A stretch of 17,735 nt of DNA from Rickettsia endosymbiont of Ixodes persulcatus (GCA_027293795.1 JAPYLE010000074.1:1-17735), one strand, 5' to 3'; counted from the first letter of the stretch, positions 1 to 7,744 are shown. Translations and numbers: made by a program. The notes: generated by a model not told the origin, from the letters alone.

Positions 1-23
1 ACTTCTAGTCGCTATAAAACAAA

Positions 24-44
24 CTTTCATCTGAAAGATGAAAG
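24..44. repeat. Perfect short hairpin
   Basis: A 9-bp stem (CTTTCATCT / AGATGAAAG) encloses a 3-base loop (GAA). A related hairpin, built on CCATCT/AGATGG, lies at about 194-211. Both are followed by a GGTT-containing stretch, so they look like two diverged copies of the same element end. I see no coding sequence in 1-185. The hairpin is directly visible; its role as a mobile-element end is inference. Confidence 0.55.
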
Positions 45-50
45 TGGTTG

Positions 51-86
51 ATTTAACTGTACCTATTTCCTATGGTCTAGCTATAC
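51..86 (+). repeat. 36-bp repeat, inverted copy at 17613-17648
   Basis: This 36-bp segment (starting ATTTAACTGTACC) is the exact reverse complement of 17613-17648. At the right end it directly follows, and overlaps the stop of, the tail of an unrecognised gene. Here it is detached from that tail, which lies at 235-280 in the opposite relative orientation. The match ends sharply after 86, so this is a rearranged fragment and not one end of an intact element. Confidence 0.8.
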
Positions 87-193
87 CTTACGCTACTTGC
101 TTGTAAAAATGATTTATATAAGTCTTTGCTACATTTTGAACTCATGGTGCTTGTGATGCTAACGCATTATGGCGCACATGGCAAGCTAAAGCT

Positions 194-211
194 TTTCCAT
201 CTGGAAGATGG
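194..211. repeat. Imperfect hairpin related to 24-44
   Basis: CCATCT and AGATGG are separated by a few bases, with further pairing outside. The hairpin sits at the 3' end of the chimeric OrfA frame, where it supplies the last few codons. It resembles the hairpin at 24-44 and may be the other boundary of a small decayed element. That interpretation is inference. Confidence 0.4.
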
Positions 212-234
212 AGGTTTTAACCACCAAAGGGACT

Positions 235-280
235 ATAAACTTTAGTACATGTCCTACAGCCATACTGATATCTTTGAATT
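235..280 (-). repeat. 46-bp direct repeat, partner at 17647-17692
   Basis: These 46 bp match 17647-17692 with two mismatches, in the same orientation. On the minus strand both copies encode FKDISMAV(G/E)HVLKFI. At the right end this is a natural C-terminus followed by a stop. Here it is spliced onto OrfA at one side and breaks off at the other, right after the codons for KFI. It marks a recombination or insertion junction. Confidence 0.8.
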
Positions 281-525
281 CATCATACAGATGTTCATCA
301 TCTCTCATTACTTCCTTGGGTTTTGAATATTTATGAACCCAATTATATAGACTAGATTTTGTAATTCCTAGCTCCCTAGCTGTTTGAGTAAAAGGTTGCT
401 TAGACTCAATAGCTAACTTAACCGCCGATTCCTTAAATTCAGCTGGATATATCCTTGGCTTTATATCTGTCATTTTTATCCTTCCTGTTAATATCGTTTA
501 TTATTAACTGTCCGGAATACTATAG

Positions 526-1012
526 CTACATCAAATATTCTAAAATACCTATAGTATTAATATGAGCATCTTCTATTAAAAGTATAGGATGTACTATTTC
601 GGATATTTTTTCTTTTGGGAATATCGCTTCTACTTTATTAGAATCACCTTGTAAAAATTCTATTCTATTATCTTCTTTTACAGCTTGATCAATATTTTCA
701 AAATCGATATCTATACTAATAACTTGACCGTCTTTTACTGATAAACTTTGTATATGTCCGCCAACCAAAGGGCTGAAGCCCCTTTAAAACTTCCAAATTC
801 AATTATAGTTTTAGGTTTTAATTCTTGAATTAAGCCTTGAATAGTGACAATCTGAAAAGGATTTTTTGTAATGGTATATTTTTCCAATTAATATCACAAC
901 TATTTTCTGGCGATAGAATGCCAAAACAATTTAAGTATATACCTGCTGAAGTTCTATTATTTATAGATACAAACCTTTTTGATGGTACTGTATTATTTAG
1001 GAAATTTAACAC
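526..1012 (-). pseudogene. CmcI-like methyltransferase/hydroxylase pseudogene
   Basis: Three minus-strand reading-frame pieces join into one protein of the cephalosporin hydroxylase (CmcI)/class I methyltransferase family. The pieces are 1012 to about 865 (GTG start behind a GAGG site, ending in INWKNIPLQK), about 865-755 (TIIEFGSFKGASALWLADI, the glycine-rich SAM-binding motif I) and 768-526 (VISIDID acidic motif, then HPILLIEDAH). The first break lies at a six-base T run (862-867 on the plus strand), consistent with loss of one base. The second lies at 751-756, consistent with an extra AT dinucleotide. The frame ends at GILEYLM, short of the family's usual C-terminus, next to the IS remnant. 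Function is lost; the original substrate cannot be told. Confidence 0.7.
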
Positions 1013-1142
1013 ATATCCTCAACCTTAAGTTAATATAGCTATTGTAATACATAGCTTTTTTAAGTTAAAAGGTTGAAAATGAGGGCTATCTAGAGATATA
1101 TGTAGCAAGATACTACGAGTAAATGAAGAGTTGGGATACGAA

Positions 1143-1250
1143 GTTCAACTTGGAAAAGAGCAAGGAGTATGTAAGCCGAAGAGCGTAGCGTATACTACGT
1201 GAGCATCTGAGGACTTGCAAAGAAGAGGTAGCCAATTTTTCAAGTTGAAC
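1143..1250 (+). repeat. Rickettsia palindromic element, cutA-type copy 1
   Basis: The termini GTTCAACTTGGAAAA and TTTTCAAGTTGAAC are inverted repeats. The interior (GAGCAAGGA, TACGTGAGCATC, GTAGCCAATTTTTCAAG) matches the element inside cutA at 2824-2930. Similarity continues outward to about 1121-1260. It fills the gap between the CmcI-like pseudogene and the 3' end of the symporter gene, and may contribute an RNA hairpin there. The rest of 1013-1262 shows no gene. Confidence 0.8.
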
Positions 1251-1262
1251 AGATTATATACA

Positions 1263-2462
1263 TTAAGATAAATATACTTCCTTATCTAAAGTATTTTCGC
1301 TATTATCTATAATCATAGTAATTGTTGCATCGCCGGTAATATTGATAGTAGTACGTAGCATATCAAGTATTCGGTCAATACCGGTAATAATTGCTACTCC
1401 CTCTATAGGTAAGTGAACCGAAGAAAGAACCATAGGAAGCATTATCAAAGAGGCACCGGGAATACCGGCACCGCCGATAGATCCAAGTGTTGAAGTGAGA
1501 ATAATTACTAAATAGTCGTGAGGAGCAAGCGTTACTCCCATCATCTGAGCAAAAAATATAGTAGTAAGAGATAAATTTATAGCAAAGCCGTCCATATTAA
1601 TTGATGCACCTATCGGAAGTACGAACGAAGTACTAGACTCTGAAATGCCAAGCTTTGCACGACAAACTTGCATAGTAGTTGCAAGAGTTGCTTTACTACT
1701 TGAGGTAGAAAAAGCAAGTATCTGATACTCAAAACTTTTCTTATAAAAAGGTATAGGGGAAACACGGCAGAATACATATATAAGTAAGCCAAAAACTAAA
1801 TATTGAAACGTCATAGCCACAACTACTGCTACAACAAGTTTTGATAAACTAATCATTACCTCAACTCCTTGCATACCTACAATCCAGCCTGTTAATGCAA
1901 AAGCACCGTAAGGGGATAATTGAATAACAAACGATATCATTTTTAATATTAATTTTGACATTACATGAATTAAATCAGTAATAGGTTCACCGATAGATTT
2001 CATTTTATTTAAGGTAATTCCAACAAAAATAGCAAAAAATACAACTTGTAAGACATCACCGTTTGCAAAAGCCCCAACGGCATTATCAGGGACGATATTT
2101 ACAAAAAAATCAATTATATTAAATGAAGTTCTGCTTGTCGTTCCTGAAGAGGCAAAATCTATATGTATGCCTACTCCAGGCTTTAATACTAAGGCAACAG
2201 TGAGTCCAAAAACCGTGGCAAAAAAAGTAGTACCTAAAAAAGCGGCTACCGCTTTCATTCCTACTCTACCGAGTGCGGAAGTATCATTCATACTAGTGAT
2301 ACCGGAAACCAAACTGAAGAAAATTAAAGGGGTAATGATCATTTTTATCAAACGTAAGAAAATGTCACCGATAGGCTTAATATAATTAACATATTGTGGT
2401 AAGTATATACCAAATATAATACCTAAGATTAACCCTAAGGTAACTTTTTGCCATAATTTCAT
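1263..2462 (-). CDS. gltP: Proton/sodium:dicarboxylate (glutamate) symporter
   Basis: A 399-residue inner-membrane carrier of the DAACS/SDF family (GltP, GltPh, DctA). It imports glutamate, aspartate or C4-dicarboxylates with H+ or Na+. Many hydrophobic segments run through the protein. The family marks are present: the serine-rich HP1 tip FSTSSSKATL (about 251-260), INMDG in TM7 (about 288-292), the HP2 region GSIGGAGIPGAS (about 327-338) and TM8 with D367, R370, N374 and D378. By analogy with GltPh, D394/R397 bind the amino and side-chain carboxylate groups and N401/D405 form cation sites. R370 favours an acidic substrate. Length and motifs are intact. It lies 39 bases downstream of cutA and may share its transcript. 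Its 3' end abuts an RPE copy. The exact substrate, glutamate or dicarboxylate, is not decided by sequence. Confidence 0.88.
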   Translation of the reverse strand: MKLWQKVTLGLILGIIFGIYLPQYVNYIKPIGDIFLRLIKMIITPLIFFSLVSGITSMNDTSALGRVGMKAVAAFLGTTFFATVFGLTVALVLKPGVGIHIDFASSGTTSRTSFNIIDFFVNIVPDNAVGAFANGDVLQVVFFAIFVGITLNKMKSIGEPITDLIHVMSKLILKMISFVIQLSPYGAFALTGWIVGMQGVEVMISLSKLVVAVVVAMTFQYLVFGLLIYVFCRVSPIPFYKKSFEYQILAFSTSSSKATLATTMQVCRAKLGISESSTSFVLPIGASINMDGFAINLSLTTIFFAQMMGVTLAPHDYLVIILTSTLGSIGGAGIPGASLIMLPMVLSSVHLPIEGVAIITGIDRILDMLRTTINITGDATITMIIDNSENTLDKEVYLS

Positions 2463-2501
2463 AATTTACTTACTTAATTTTAAATTTGTTCAACAATAAG
2501 T

Positions 2502-2966
2502 TCATTTACTATTTTGGTCAATCCATTCTAAGTACTTTTGAAAGCCATAGTCAATATTCATTATTATTATTTGCGGTAATTCATAATTATGAATTTCAAG
2601 GATTTTATTTTCAATTTCGTTATAATTAGAAGATTTTGCTTTAATTACAAGTCTATATTCGGTTTCTAAAGTTACTCTACCATCCCATCTAAAGTAACTT
2701 TTGACATCGTCAATTTGAATGCAGGCAGCAAGATTTAATTCTAACAAAACAGATGCTATTTTTTCGGCAATTTGCAAATCATTAGTAGTAGTTAAAATTA
2801 AACAATAATCTTGTATACTCGATGAACTTGAAAAATTGGCTATGTCATCTTTGTAAGTCCTAGGATGCTCACGTACTTCTGTATGCTCCACTTCTCGTCT
2901 TACAGATTCCTTGCTCTTTTCCAAGTTGATCTTCATATAACCTCTCTTCATTTCACCGAGATACAT
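2502..2966 (-). CDS. cutA: CutA divalent-ion tolerance protein with RPE insert
   Basis: Residues about 50-154 form a complete CutA1 domain: DYCLILTTTNDLQIAEKIA, LLELNLAACIQI, SYFRWDGRV, then ELPQIIIMNI and YLEWI. CutA1 is a small trimeric ferredoxin-like protein linked to copper tolerance in E. coli; its biochemical role is not settled. Family members are usually about 105-115 residues. This one has roughly 45 extra N-terminal residues, rich in Lys, Glu and Arg and ending in FSSSSS. They are encoded by a palindromic repeat matching the non-coding copies at 1143-1250, 3427-3536 and 11201-11306. The insert keeps the frame, and the core is undamaged. The ORF starts 2 bases after the queD-like stop, so the two genes are probably co-transcribed. 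Later in-frame ATGs (residues 6 and 11) are alternative starts. Confidence 0.85.
   Translation of the reverse strand: MYLGEMKRGYMKINLEKSKESVRREVEHTEVREHPRTYKDDIANFSSSSSIQDYCLILTTTNDLQIAEKIASVLLELNLAACIQIDDVKSYFRWDGRVTLETEYRLVIKAKSSNYNEIENKILEIHNYELPQIIIMNIDYGFQKYLEWIDQNSK
2824..2930 (-). repeat. Rickettsia palindromic element inside cutA
   Basis: An element of about 107 bp with inverted ends (GAACTTGAAAAATTGGC on the left, CTTTTCCAAGTTGATC on the right). It encodes about residues 12-48 of CutA. Similarity to the other copies extends to about 2952 (AAATGAAGAG on the minus strand). Insertion of such elements inside Rickettsia genes, kept in frame, is established (RPE-1 type). Which RPE family this is was judged from memory of the peptide and was not searched. 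Confidence 0.85.
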
Positions 2967-2968
2967 GC

Positions 2969-3385
2969 CTAAACCTCAACAAAACAATTAGGTGTTTCAA
3001 ATAGTTTGAGGCTAGTAACAGAGGACTTTTGGTTTACGAAAAGTTTAGGAAAAATTTCATTTTTTAAGTGCGTCGCTATATTTTCGGCAGTCGGGTTATT
3101 TCTCATGTAATATATTTTTTGACCGGTACAATTTTCTATTTGCCGTCCCATTTCCCTATCGTCTTGATGTAGGATTAAGCTATGATCAAAATTTTCGTCA
3201 ATCCATTTTTTAGCCAAATCCTTAATTAAATCAAAATCGATTATCATACCAAGTTTATCGGTTTTATTTGCGGCTATAGTTACCTCAAGAACATAGCGAT
3301 GACCATGTAAAAACTGACATTTATTTTGATGTCCAATAATTCTATGCCCTGCATCGAATTCAATGCGACGAGTACATTTTATCAT
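2969..3385 (-). CDS. queD: QueD/PTPS-family 6-carboxytetrahydropterin synthase
   Basis: A 138-residue T-fold enzyme acting on 7,8-dihydroneopterin triphosphate. QueD makes 6-carboxy-5,6,7,8-tetrahydropterin for queuosine and other 7-deazaguanines. Zinc ligands H14 (FDAGHRI), H27 and H29 (LHGHRY) are present, with catalytic-type Cys23 in CQFLHGH. Further family marks are GMIIDFDLIK, NFDHSLIL, PTAENIA and the C-terminal LFETPN. The motif is CxxxHGH with no Glu at the PTPS-III position. This points to the QueD type (PTPS-I), not to the PTPS-III form that replaces FolB in folate synthesis. Length is normal. It is the first gene of a tight pair with cutA. An RPE copy fills the 159-base gap to sucB. 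The role in this organism depends on whether queuosine or folate genes occur elsewhere. Confidence 0.82.
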   Translation of the reverse strand: MIKCTRRIEFDAGHRIIGHQNKCQFLHGHRYVLEVTIAANKTDKLGMIIDFDLIKDLAKKWIDENFDHSLILHQDDREMGRQIENCTGQKIYYMRNNPTAENIATHLKNEIFPKLFVNQKSSVTSLKLFETPNCFVEV

Positions 3386-3426
3386 TATTATATATGCTCC
3401 TAATAAACGAAAAGTAGGTAGATGAA

Positions 3427-3536
3427 GTTTAATTTGGAAAAGAAGTAAGGCGTTTTGATATTTTTAACCGCAGCGTAGTTAAGCCTACGTGAGGATTAAA
3501 AATGAAAAACAACGTAGCCAATTTTTCAAATTAAAC
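3427..3536 (+). repeat. Rickettsia palindromic element, cutA-type copy 3
   Basis: The ends GTTTAATTTGGAAAA and TTTTCAAATTAAAC are inverted repeats. The inner match to the cutA element (AACGTAGCCAATTTTTCAAA, CCTACGTGAGGA) is weaker, so this copy has diverged. It lies between sucB and the queD-like gene, upstream of the latter. Confidence 0.7.
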
Positions 3537-3544
3537 GAGTATAC

Positions 3545-4750
3545 TTATAAATTTAACAATAACTTCTCAGGATTCTCAATGAGCTGTTTAATTTTTACCA
3601 AGAACGATACTCCTTCTTTTCCGTCAATTATACGATGATCGTAAGATAAAGCTATATACATCATCGGACACACTTCAATTTTACCGTCTATAACTACGGC
3701 TCTTTCCTCAGTTTTGTGTAAGCCTAAAATACCTGATTGAGGGGGATTAATAATCGGTGTGGATAATAATGAACCATATACGCCACCGTTAGAAATCGAG
3801 AATGTCCCTCCTGACAAATCAGCCATAGAAAGCTTACCTTCACGTGCCTTTTTAGCCAAAGTTCCTATAGCTTTTTCTACTTCAGCAAATCCCATTTTAT
3901 CAGCGTCTCTCACGACAGGTACGACAAGCCCTTGCTCTGTTCCGACAGCCACCCCTATATCGTAATAATTTTTATATACTAAATCGTCGCCGTCTATTTC
4001 GGCATTTACCGACGGAATAAGCTTTAAAGCTTCTATAGTTGCTTTGACAAAAAACGATATAAATCCAAGTTTCACAGCGTGCTTTTTCTCAAACTCTTCT
4101 TTATATTGATTACGCAAGGCAATTACTTTTGACATATCGATTTCATTAAAAGTAGTCAAAATAGCTGCCGTATTTTGTGAATCTTTCAAGCGTTGTGCAA
4201 TAGTTTTACGCAAACGTGACATACGAATACGCTGCACCCTATCTTCATTAGATTTACTCATTGCAGGAGCAGAAGTAGCCGCAAGCGGAGTGTTTAGTGT
4301 TTCAAGCACGTCACCTTTGGTAATCCTACCGTCTCTACCTGTGCCTTTTATATTATTTGGGTCAAGCTTATTTTCGGTAACTAATTTTTGTACGGAAGGG
4401 GCAAGAGTATTATTAGCAATGGCAGGTTTTTCTACAGGTTTTTCTGAAGCAGGTTGCATGGCTGCTTGAGGCTTCGCAGATTCATTATTAGTACCGGCAG
4501 TACTTGCAACTGCTCCTTCATTTATTTCGCCTATTTCTTCGCCGACTGCCACATCTGCACCGTCAGTTTTCGATATTTTACCTATAGTACCGCTGCAAGG
4601 AGCATTAACTTCTAAAGTTACTTTCTCGGTTTCGATTTCTAACAGTAAGTCATCGGTTTTAACTGAATCACCTTCTTTCTTATGCCACTTGGCAATAGTT
4701 GCTTCCGTTACGGATTCCCCAAGTGACGGTACTATAATTTTAATACTCAT
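3545..4750 (-). CDS. sucB: 2-oxoglutarate dehydrogenase E2, succinyltransferase
   Basis: A 401-residue dihydrolipoamide succinyltransferase, core of the 2-oxoglutarate dehydrogenase complex of the TCA cycle. It moves the succinyl group from lipoamide to CoA. Domains in order are an N-terminal lipoyl domain (1 to about 77) with the lipoylated Lys43 in ETEKVTLEV, an Ala/Pro/Lys linker (about 80-110), a peripheral subunit-binding domain (about 114-151, LAPSVQKLV...GRITKGDVL) and the catalytic domain (about 170-401) with the SYDHRIIDG motif giving His372 and Asp376. It starts with MSIKIIVPSLGESV, the normal E2 start, after an AGGAG site. It follows sucA by 171 bases, a gap mostly filled by a palindromic repeat. 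No E3 (lpd) gene is in the window. Intact. Confidence 0.96.
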   Translation of the reverse strand: MSIKIIVPSLGESVTEATIAKWHKKEGDSVKTDDLLLEIETEKVTLEVNAPCSGTIGKISKTDGADVAVGEEIGEINEGAVASTAGTNNESAKPQAAMQPASEKPVEKPAIANNTLAPSVQKLVTENKLDPNNIKGTGRDGRITKGDVLETLNTPLAATSAPAMSKSNEDRVQRIRMSRLRKTIAQRLKDSQNTAAILTTFNEIDMSKVIALRNQYKEEFEKKHAVKLGFISFFVKATIEALKLIPSVNAEIDGDDLVYKNYYDIGVAVGTEQGLVVPVVRDADKMGFAEVEKAIGTLAKKAREGKLSMADLSGGTFSISNGGVYGSLLSTPIINPPQSGILGLHKTEERAVVIDGKIEVCPMMYIALSYDHRIIDGKEGVSFLVKIKQLIENPEKLLLNL

Positions 4751-4789
4751 AATTTATTTTACTCCTAAAAAATCGAAAAACGCACTCGG

Positions 4790-4890
4790 TGTCATACCGT
4801 GGCTTGACCACGGTATCTAAAAAACAATAAAAAATACTAAAATTATTAGTATTTTAAACTGGATTCCGCGATTAAGTCGCGGGGATGACA
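4790..4890. repeat. GTCAT-type palindromic repeat between sucA and sucB
   Basis: It begins TGTCATACCGTGG and ends GTCGCGGGGATGACA. Each end is itself a stem (CCGTGG..CCACGG; CCGCGATTAAGTCGCGG), and a TA-rich interior contains AATACTAAAATTATTAGTATT. In the sucA-sucB transcript it would fold into strong hairpins and could attenuate or process the mRNA. Similar repeats lie at 9441-9534, 13628-13712 and 17352-17509. Confidence 0.75.
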
Positions 4891-4921
4891 ACTTAATTTT
4901 CAAACTATCCAACCACAATAT

Positions 4922-7744
4922 TCAAACCTCTATTGCTTCTTTTAGCAATCTTTCCTGCTGTTTATTATGTACTTGCAGCGAACCTACTGCCGGAGAGGCT
5001 GATTCCTCTCTACCTACATATTTAAATTCGTTATTAATTCCGACTTCTTTTAAAGCATCGTTTAAGTGAGAAACTATATAACGCCAAGCTCCCATATTCT
5101 TCGGTTCTTCCTGACACCAAATAAATTCCTGCGTCCTATTATATTTTTTTAATAACGATGCTACAACCTTTTTTTCAAAAGGATATAATTGTTCTAACCT
5201 AATAATCGCTATATTACTATTATTTCCACGCATTTCAAACAAATCATAATATACCTTGCCGCTACATAAAATTACTTTGGTAATATTGTTTGCATCTACT
5301 TTATTTACTTCATCTAAAACCGGTAAGAAAGTAGTATTCTCGCCTAGCTCATCAAGTTTAGATACGGCATATTTATGACGTAATAATGATTTCGGCGACA
5401 TTACGATTAACGGTTTGCGCGTATCATCAAGTATTTGGCGACGCAGCAGATGGAAAATCGAAGCAGGAGTAGTCGGATATGTAACATACATGTTATCTTC
5501 TGCAGCTAATTGTAAGAATCTCTCAAGCCTTGCCGAGCTATGCTCTGGTCCTTGCCCCTCAAATGCGTGAGGTAACAAAACCACAAGCCCGCTCATACGA
5601 AGCCATTTAGTTTCACTACTTGAAATAAACTGATCAAAAATAATTTGGGCCCCATTAGCAAAATCGCCGAATTGTGCTTCCCACAAAATTAGGTTTTTAG
5701 GATTTACTAAAGAATAACCGTATTCAAAACCAAGCACTGCATATTCAGATAAATTACTATCGGCTACCTCATATTTTGCTTGGTTTTCCGATAAATTATT
5801 TAAAGGTATATAGGTAGTATCGTCAATTTGGTTATGCAATACCGAATGACGATGCGAGAAAGTGCCGCGTCCTGAATCCTGCCCTGTTAATCTTATATAC
5901 GTCCCTGCGTTAAGCAGCGTTGCGAAAGCTAGCTGCTCTGCTGTCGCCCAGTCAATAGGCTGGTCTGTAGTTAAACTAGCCTTTCTAGCATCAAATAATT
6001 TTACAAGTTTTGGATTAACGGCAAAATTTTTCGGTATTTCGCATAGTTTAGTCCCTAAATTTTGTAAGGTTTTTTTATTTATACCTGTTACTGAAGCAGA
6101 CTTAAGAGTACGAGAAATGCCTTGCCATAAACCACCTAAGAAATGAGCGTCGTGCTTATAACTTTTAGCCTGCTCATATTCCTTATCTAGCTTTGCTTTA
6201 AATTCTTTTTTTAATTTAGGAAAATAATTATTATCGATTATACCGCTTTTTACTAACTCATTTGCGTAAATATTTCCAGGGGTTGGTTTGCTTTTAATAA
6301 TGTTATACATCTTACCTTGCGTATACATCGGTTCGTCACCCTCATTATGCCCGTATTTTCGGTAACAAACAATTTCTACTACAATATCCTTACCGAATTT
6401 CTGCCTGTATTCTACGGCAATATTAGTTGCTTTTAACACTGCTTCTATATCGTCACCGTTAACGTGTAAAATCGGGGCAGCTATTATTTTAGCGAACTCC
6501 GTAGAATATCTGCTAGCTCTAGTATCCGCAGCATTCGCCGTAAAACCTAGCTGATTGTTAATGACGAAATGCAATATTCCACCGATATCATAAGCGGCTA
6601 AAGGTGACATTGATAGACTCTCTGCTACCACGCCTTGACCGCAAAAAGCAGCGTCGCCATGCACTAAAATAGCTTTGACTTTATTACGTTTAGTATCTTT
6701 AAGTATATCTTGCTTTGCTCTTACTTTCCCTGCAACTATAGAGTTTACTGCCTCTAAATGCGATGGATTATCGGTTAGTGATAAATGTATTTTCTTATCA
6801 CCTATGACTCTATCCGAGGAATAGCCTAAGTGATATTTTACATCGCCTGAAACATTTAGCTCATCAGGAAATACGCTGCCGCTTATGAAGCCCGCAATAA
6901 TGGCTTTATATGGTTTACCGACTACTTTAGTCAGGGTGTTTAACCTCCCTCGATGTGTCATACCAATGACGACTTCTTTAACGCCTTGATGCATAGATAA
7001 ATCTATAGCTTTACTCATGGCGACTATAGAAGCATCACCGCCCTCAACGGAAAAACGCTTAGCTCCAGGGAATTTTGTATGTAGATATTGCTCAAACCCC
7101 TCTACTTCTACTAAATCATTTAAGATAGTTTTTTTGTCTTCAGAAGAAAAGGTAACTTCGCTTTCTAGCTTACTATATAACCAGTTTTTTTCTTCTACAT
7201 TTTCTATTTGTTCAAACTCTATACCTATAGAATTTATATAAACTTTATCAAGCTTGGTAACTAATTCAGATAATTTGCAGTTCCAAGTACCGACAAATTC
7301 ATCCGTAACATTAATATTTTCTTCTAGCTGACCGCTATCAAAACCAAAAGTTTCTATATTAAGCTTTAAATCATTTTTTGTTTTACGCATCTCAAGACCA
7401 AGCGGGTCAAGATTTGCTAAATAATGAGCATGCTTTCGATAAGCATTTATCATTTCTTTAGCTTTGAAACTATTTAAGCTTTCAGAAGATAGATTATTAT
7501 TTAACGATTCTTTTTTAGTATCATCAGAGATAATTATTTTTGCCGTACTTTTATTAAACAAAGATTCATTATTGTCTTTAACCTGAGAAAAAAACTCTCG
7601 CCAAGTTTGATTAACTGAAGCGGGATTTGTTAAATATTGTCTATATAGCTCTTCAACAAAAACAGCATTCCCGCCAAATAAAAAGTCTGTTTTTTTTAAA
7701 TATTCTTCCATATTATTGTTTGATTTTTTGTCGTAAGATGTCAT
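4922..7744 (-). CDS. sucA: 2-oxoglutarate dehydrogenase E1 component
   Basis: A thiamine diphosphate-dependent E1 that decarboxylates 2-oxoglutarate and succinylates the lipoyl group on SucB. The longest frame has 940 residues, close to the family's usual length. N-terminal part: FLFGGNAVFVEELYRQYL, the E2-contacting region. TPP-binding region: GMTHRGRLN (about 261-269), HLGYSSD (305-311), SLTDNPSHLEAVN and GDAAFCGQGVVAES starting at G363, with INNQLGFT near 395-402. C-terminal transketolase-like half: RGTFSHRHSVLH, WEAQFGDFANGAQ and LLPHAFEGQGPEHSSARLERFLQ. The start is uncertain. The first ATG (7744) lies inside a palindromic repeat, while Met12 (7711, MEEYLKKT) gives a more natural E1 start and 929 residues. 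Neither has a clear ribosome site. It is the upstream partner of sucB. Intact. Confidence 0.95.
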   Translation of the reverse strand: MTSYDKKSNNNMEEYLKKTDFLFGGNAVFVEELYRQYLTNPASVNQTWREFFSQVKDNNESLFNKSTAKIIISDDTKKESLNNNLSSESLNSFKAKEMINAYRKHAHYLANLDPLGLEMRKTKNDLKLNIETFGFDSGQLEENINVTDEFVGTWNCKLSELVTKLDKVYINSIGIEFEQIENVEEKNWLYSKLESEVTFSSEDKKTILNDLVEVEGFEQYLHTKFPGAKRFSVEGGDASIVAMSKAIDLSMHQGVKEVVIGMTHRGRLNTLTKVVGKPYKAIIAGFISGSVFPDELNVSGDVKYHLGYSSDRVIGDKKIHLSLTDNPSHLEAVNSIVAGKVRAKQDILKDTKRNKVKAILVHGDAAFCGQGVVAESLSMSPLAAYDIGGILHFVINNQLGFTANAADTRASRYSTEFAKIIAAPILHVNGDDIEAVLKATNIAVEYRQKFGKDIVVEIVCYRKYGHNEGDEPMYTQGKMYNIIKSKPTPGNIYANELVKSGIIDNNYFPKLKKEFKAKLDKEYEQAKSYKHDAHFLGGLWQGISRTLKSASVTGINKKTLQNLGTKLCEIPKNFAVNPKLVKLFDARKASLTTDQPIDWATAEQLAFATLLNAGTYIRLTGQDSGRGTFSHRHSVLHNQIDDTTYIPLNNLSENQAKYEVADSNLSEYAVLGFEYGYSLVNPKNLILWEAQFGDFANGAQIIFDQFISSSETKWLRMSGLVVLLPHAFEGQGPEHSSARLERFLQLAAEDNMYVTYPTTPASIFHLLRRQILDDTRKPLIVMSPKSLLRHKYAVSKLDELGENTTFLPVLDEVNKVDANNITKVILCSGKVYYDLFEMRGNNSNIAIIRLEQLYPFEKKVVASLLKKYNRTQEFIWCQEEPKNMGAWRYIVSHLNDALKEVGINNEFKYVGREESASPAVGSLQVHNKQQERLLKEAIEV

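Larger units (their letters stand above)
186..473 (-). pseudogene. Chimeric IS3-type transposase OrfA remnant
   Basis: The ORF encodes 95 residues. Residues 1 to about 64 look like the N-terminal helix-turn-helix half of an IS3-family OrfA: a basic start, the PAEFKESAVKLAIE helix, the QTARELGITKSSLYNWV recognition-helix region, then RDDEHLYDE. From about residue 65 the sequence switches to FKDISMAVGHVLKFI. That stretch matches the C-terminal tail of the partial gene at 17643-17735, so it does not belong to OrfA. The last 15 or so residues are translated from a hairpin-containing junction. The OrfA leucine zipper and the whole OrfB integrase are missing. A purine-rich ribosome site (AGGAAGG) precedes the ATG. 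The IS is inactive; the DNA-binding half could still be made. Confidence 0.75.

Noticed and set aside
87..185. Possible transposase C-terminal fragment on the minus strand
   Set aside because: Some short stretches read like protein (VAKTYINHFYKQVA), but stops interrupt them and I could not assign a family.
770..787. Hairpin CAAAGGGCTGAAGCCCCTTT
   Set aside because: On the minus strand it encodes KGASALW, the glycine-rich motif of the CmcI-like protein, so coding explains it. It has no U-tract placed for a terminator.
837..1028. Plus-strand open frame of 63 codons
   Set aside because: It is antisense to the CmcI-like pseudogene, whose minus-strand frames give recognisable family motifs; this frame gives none.
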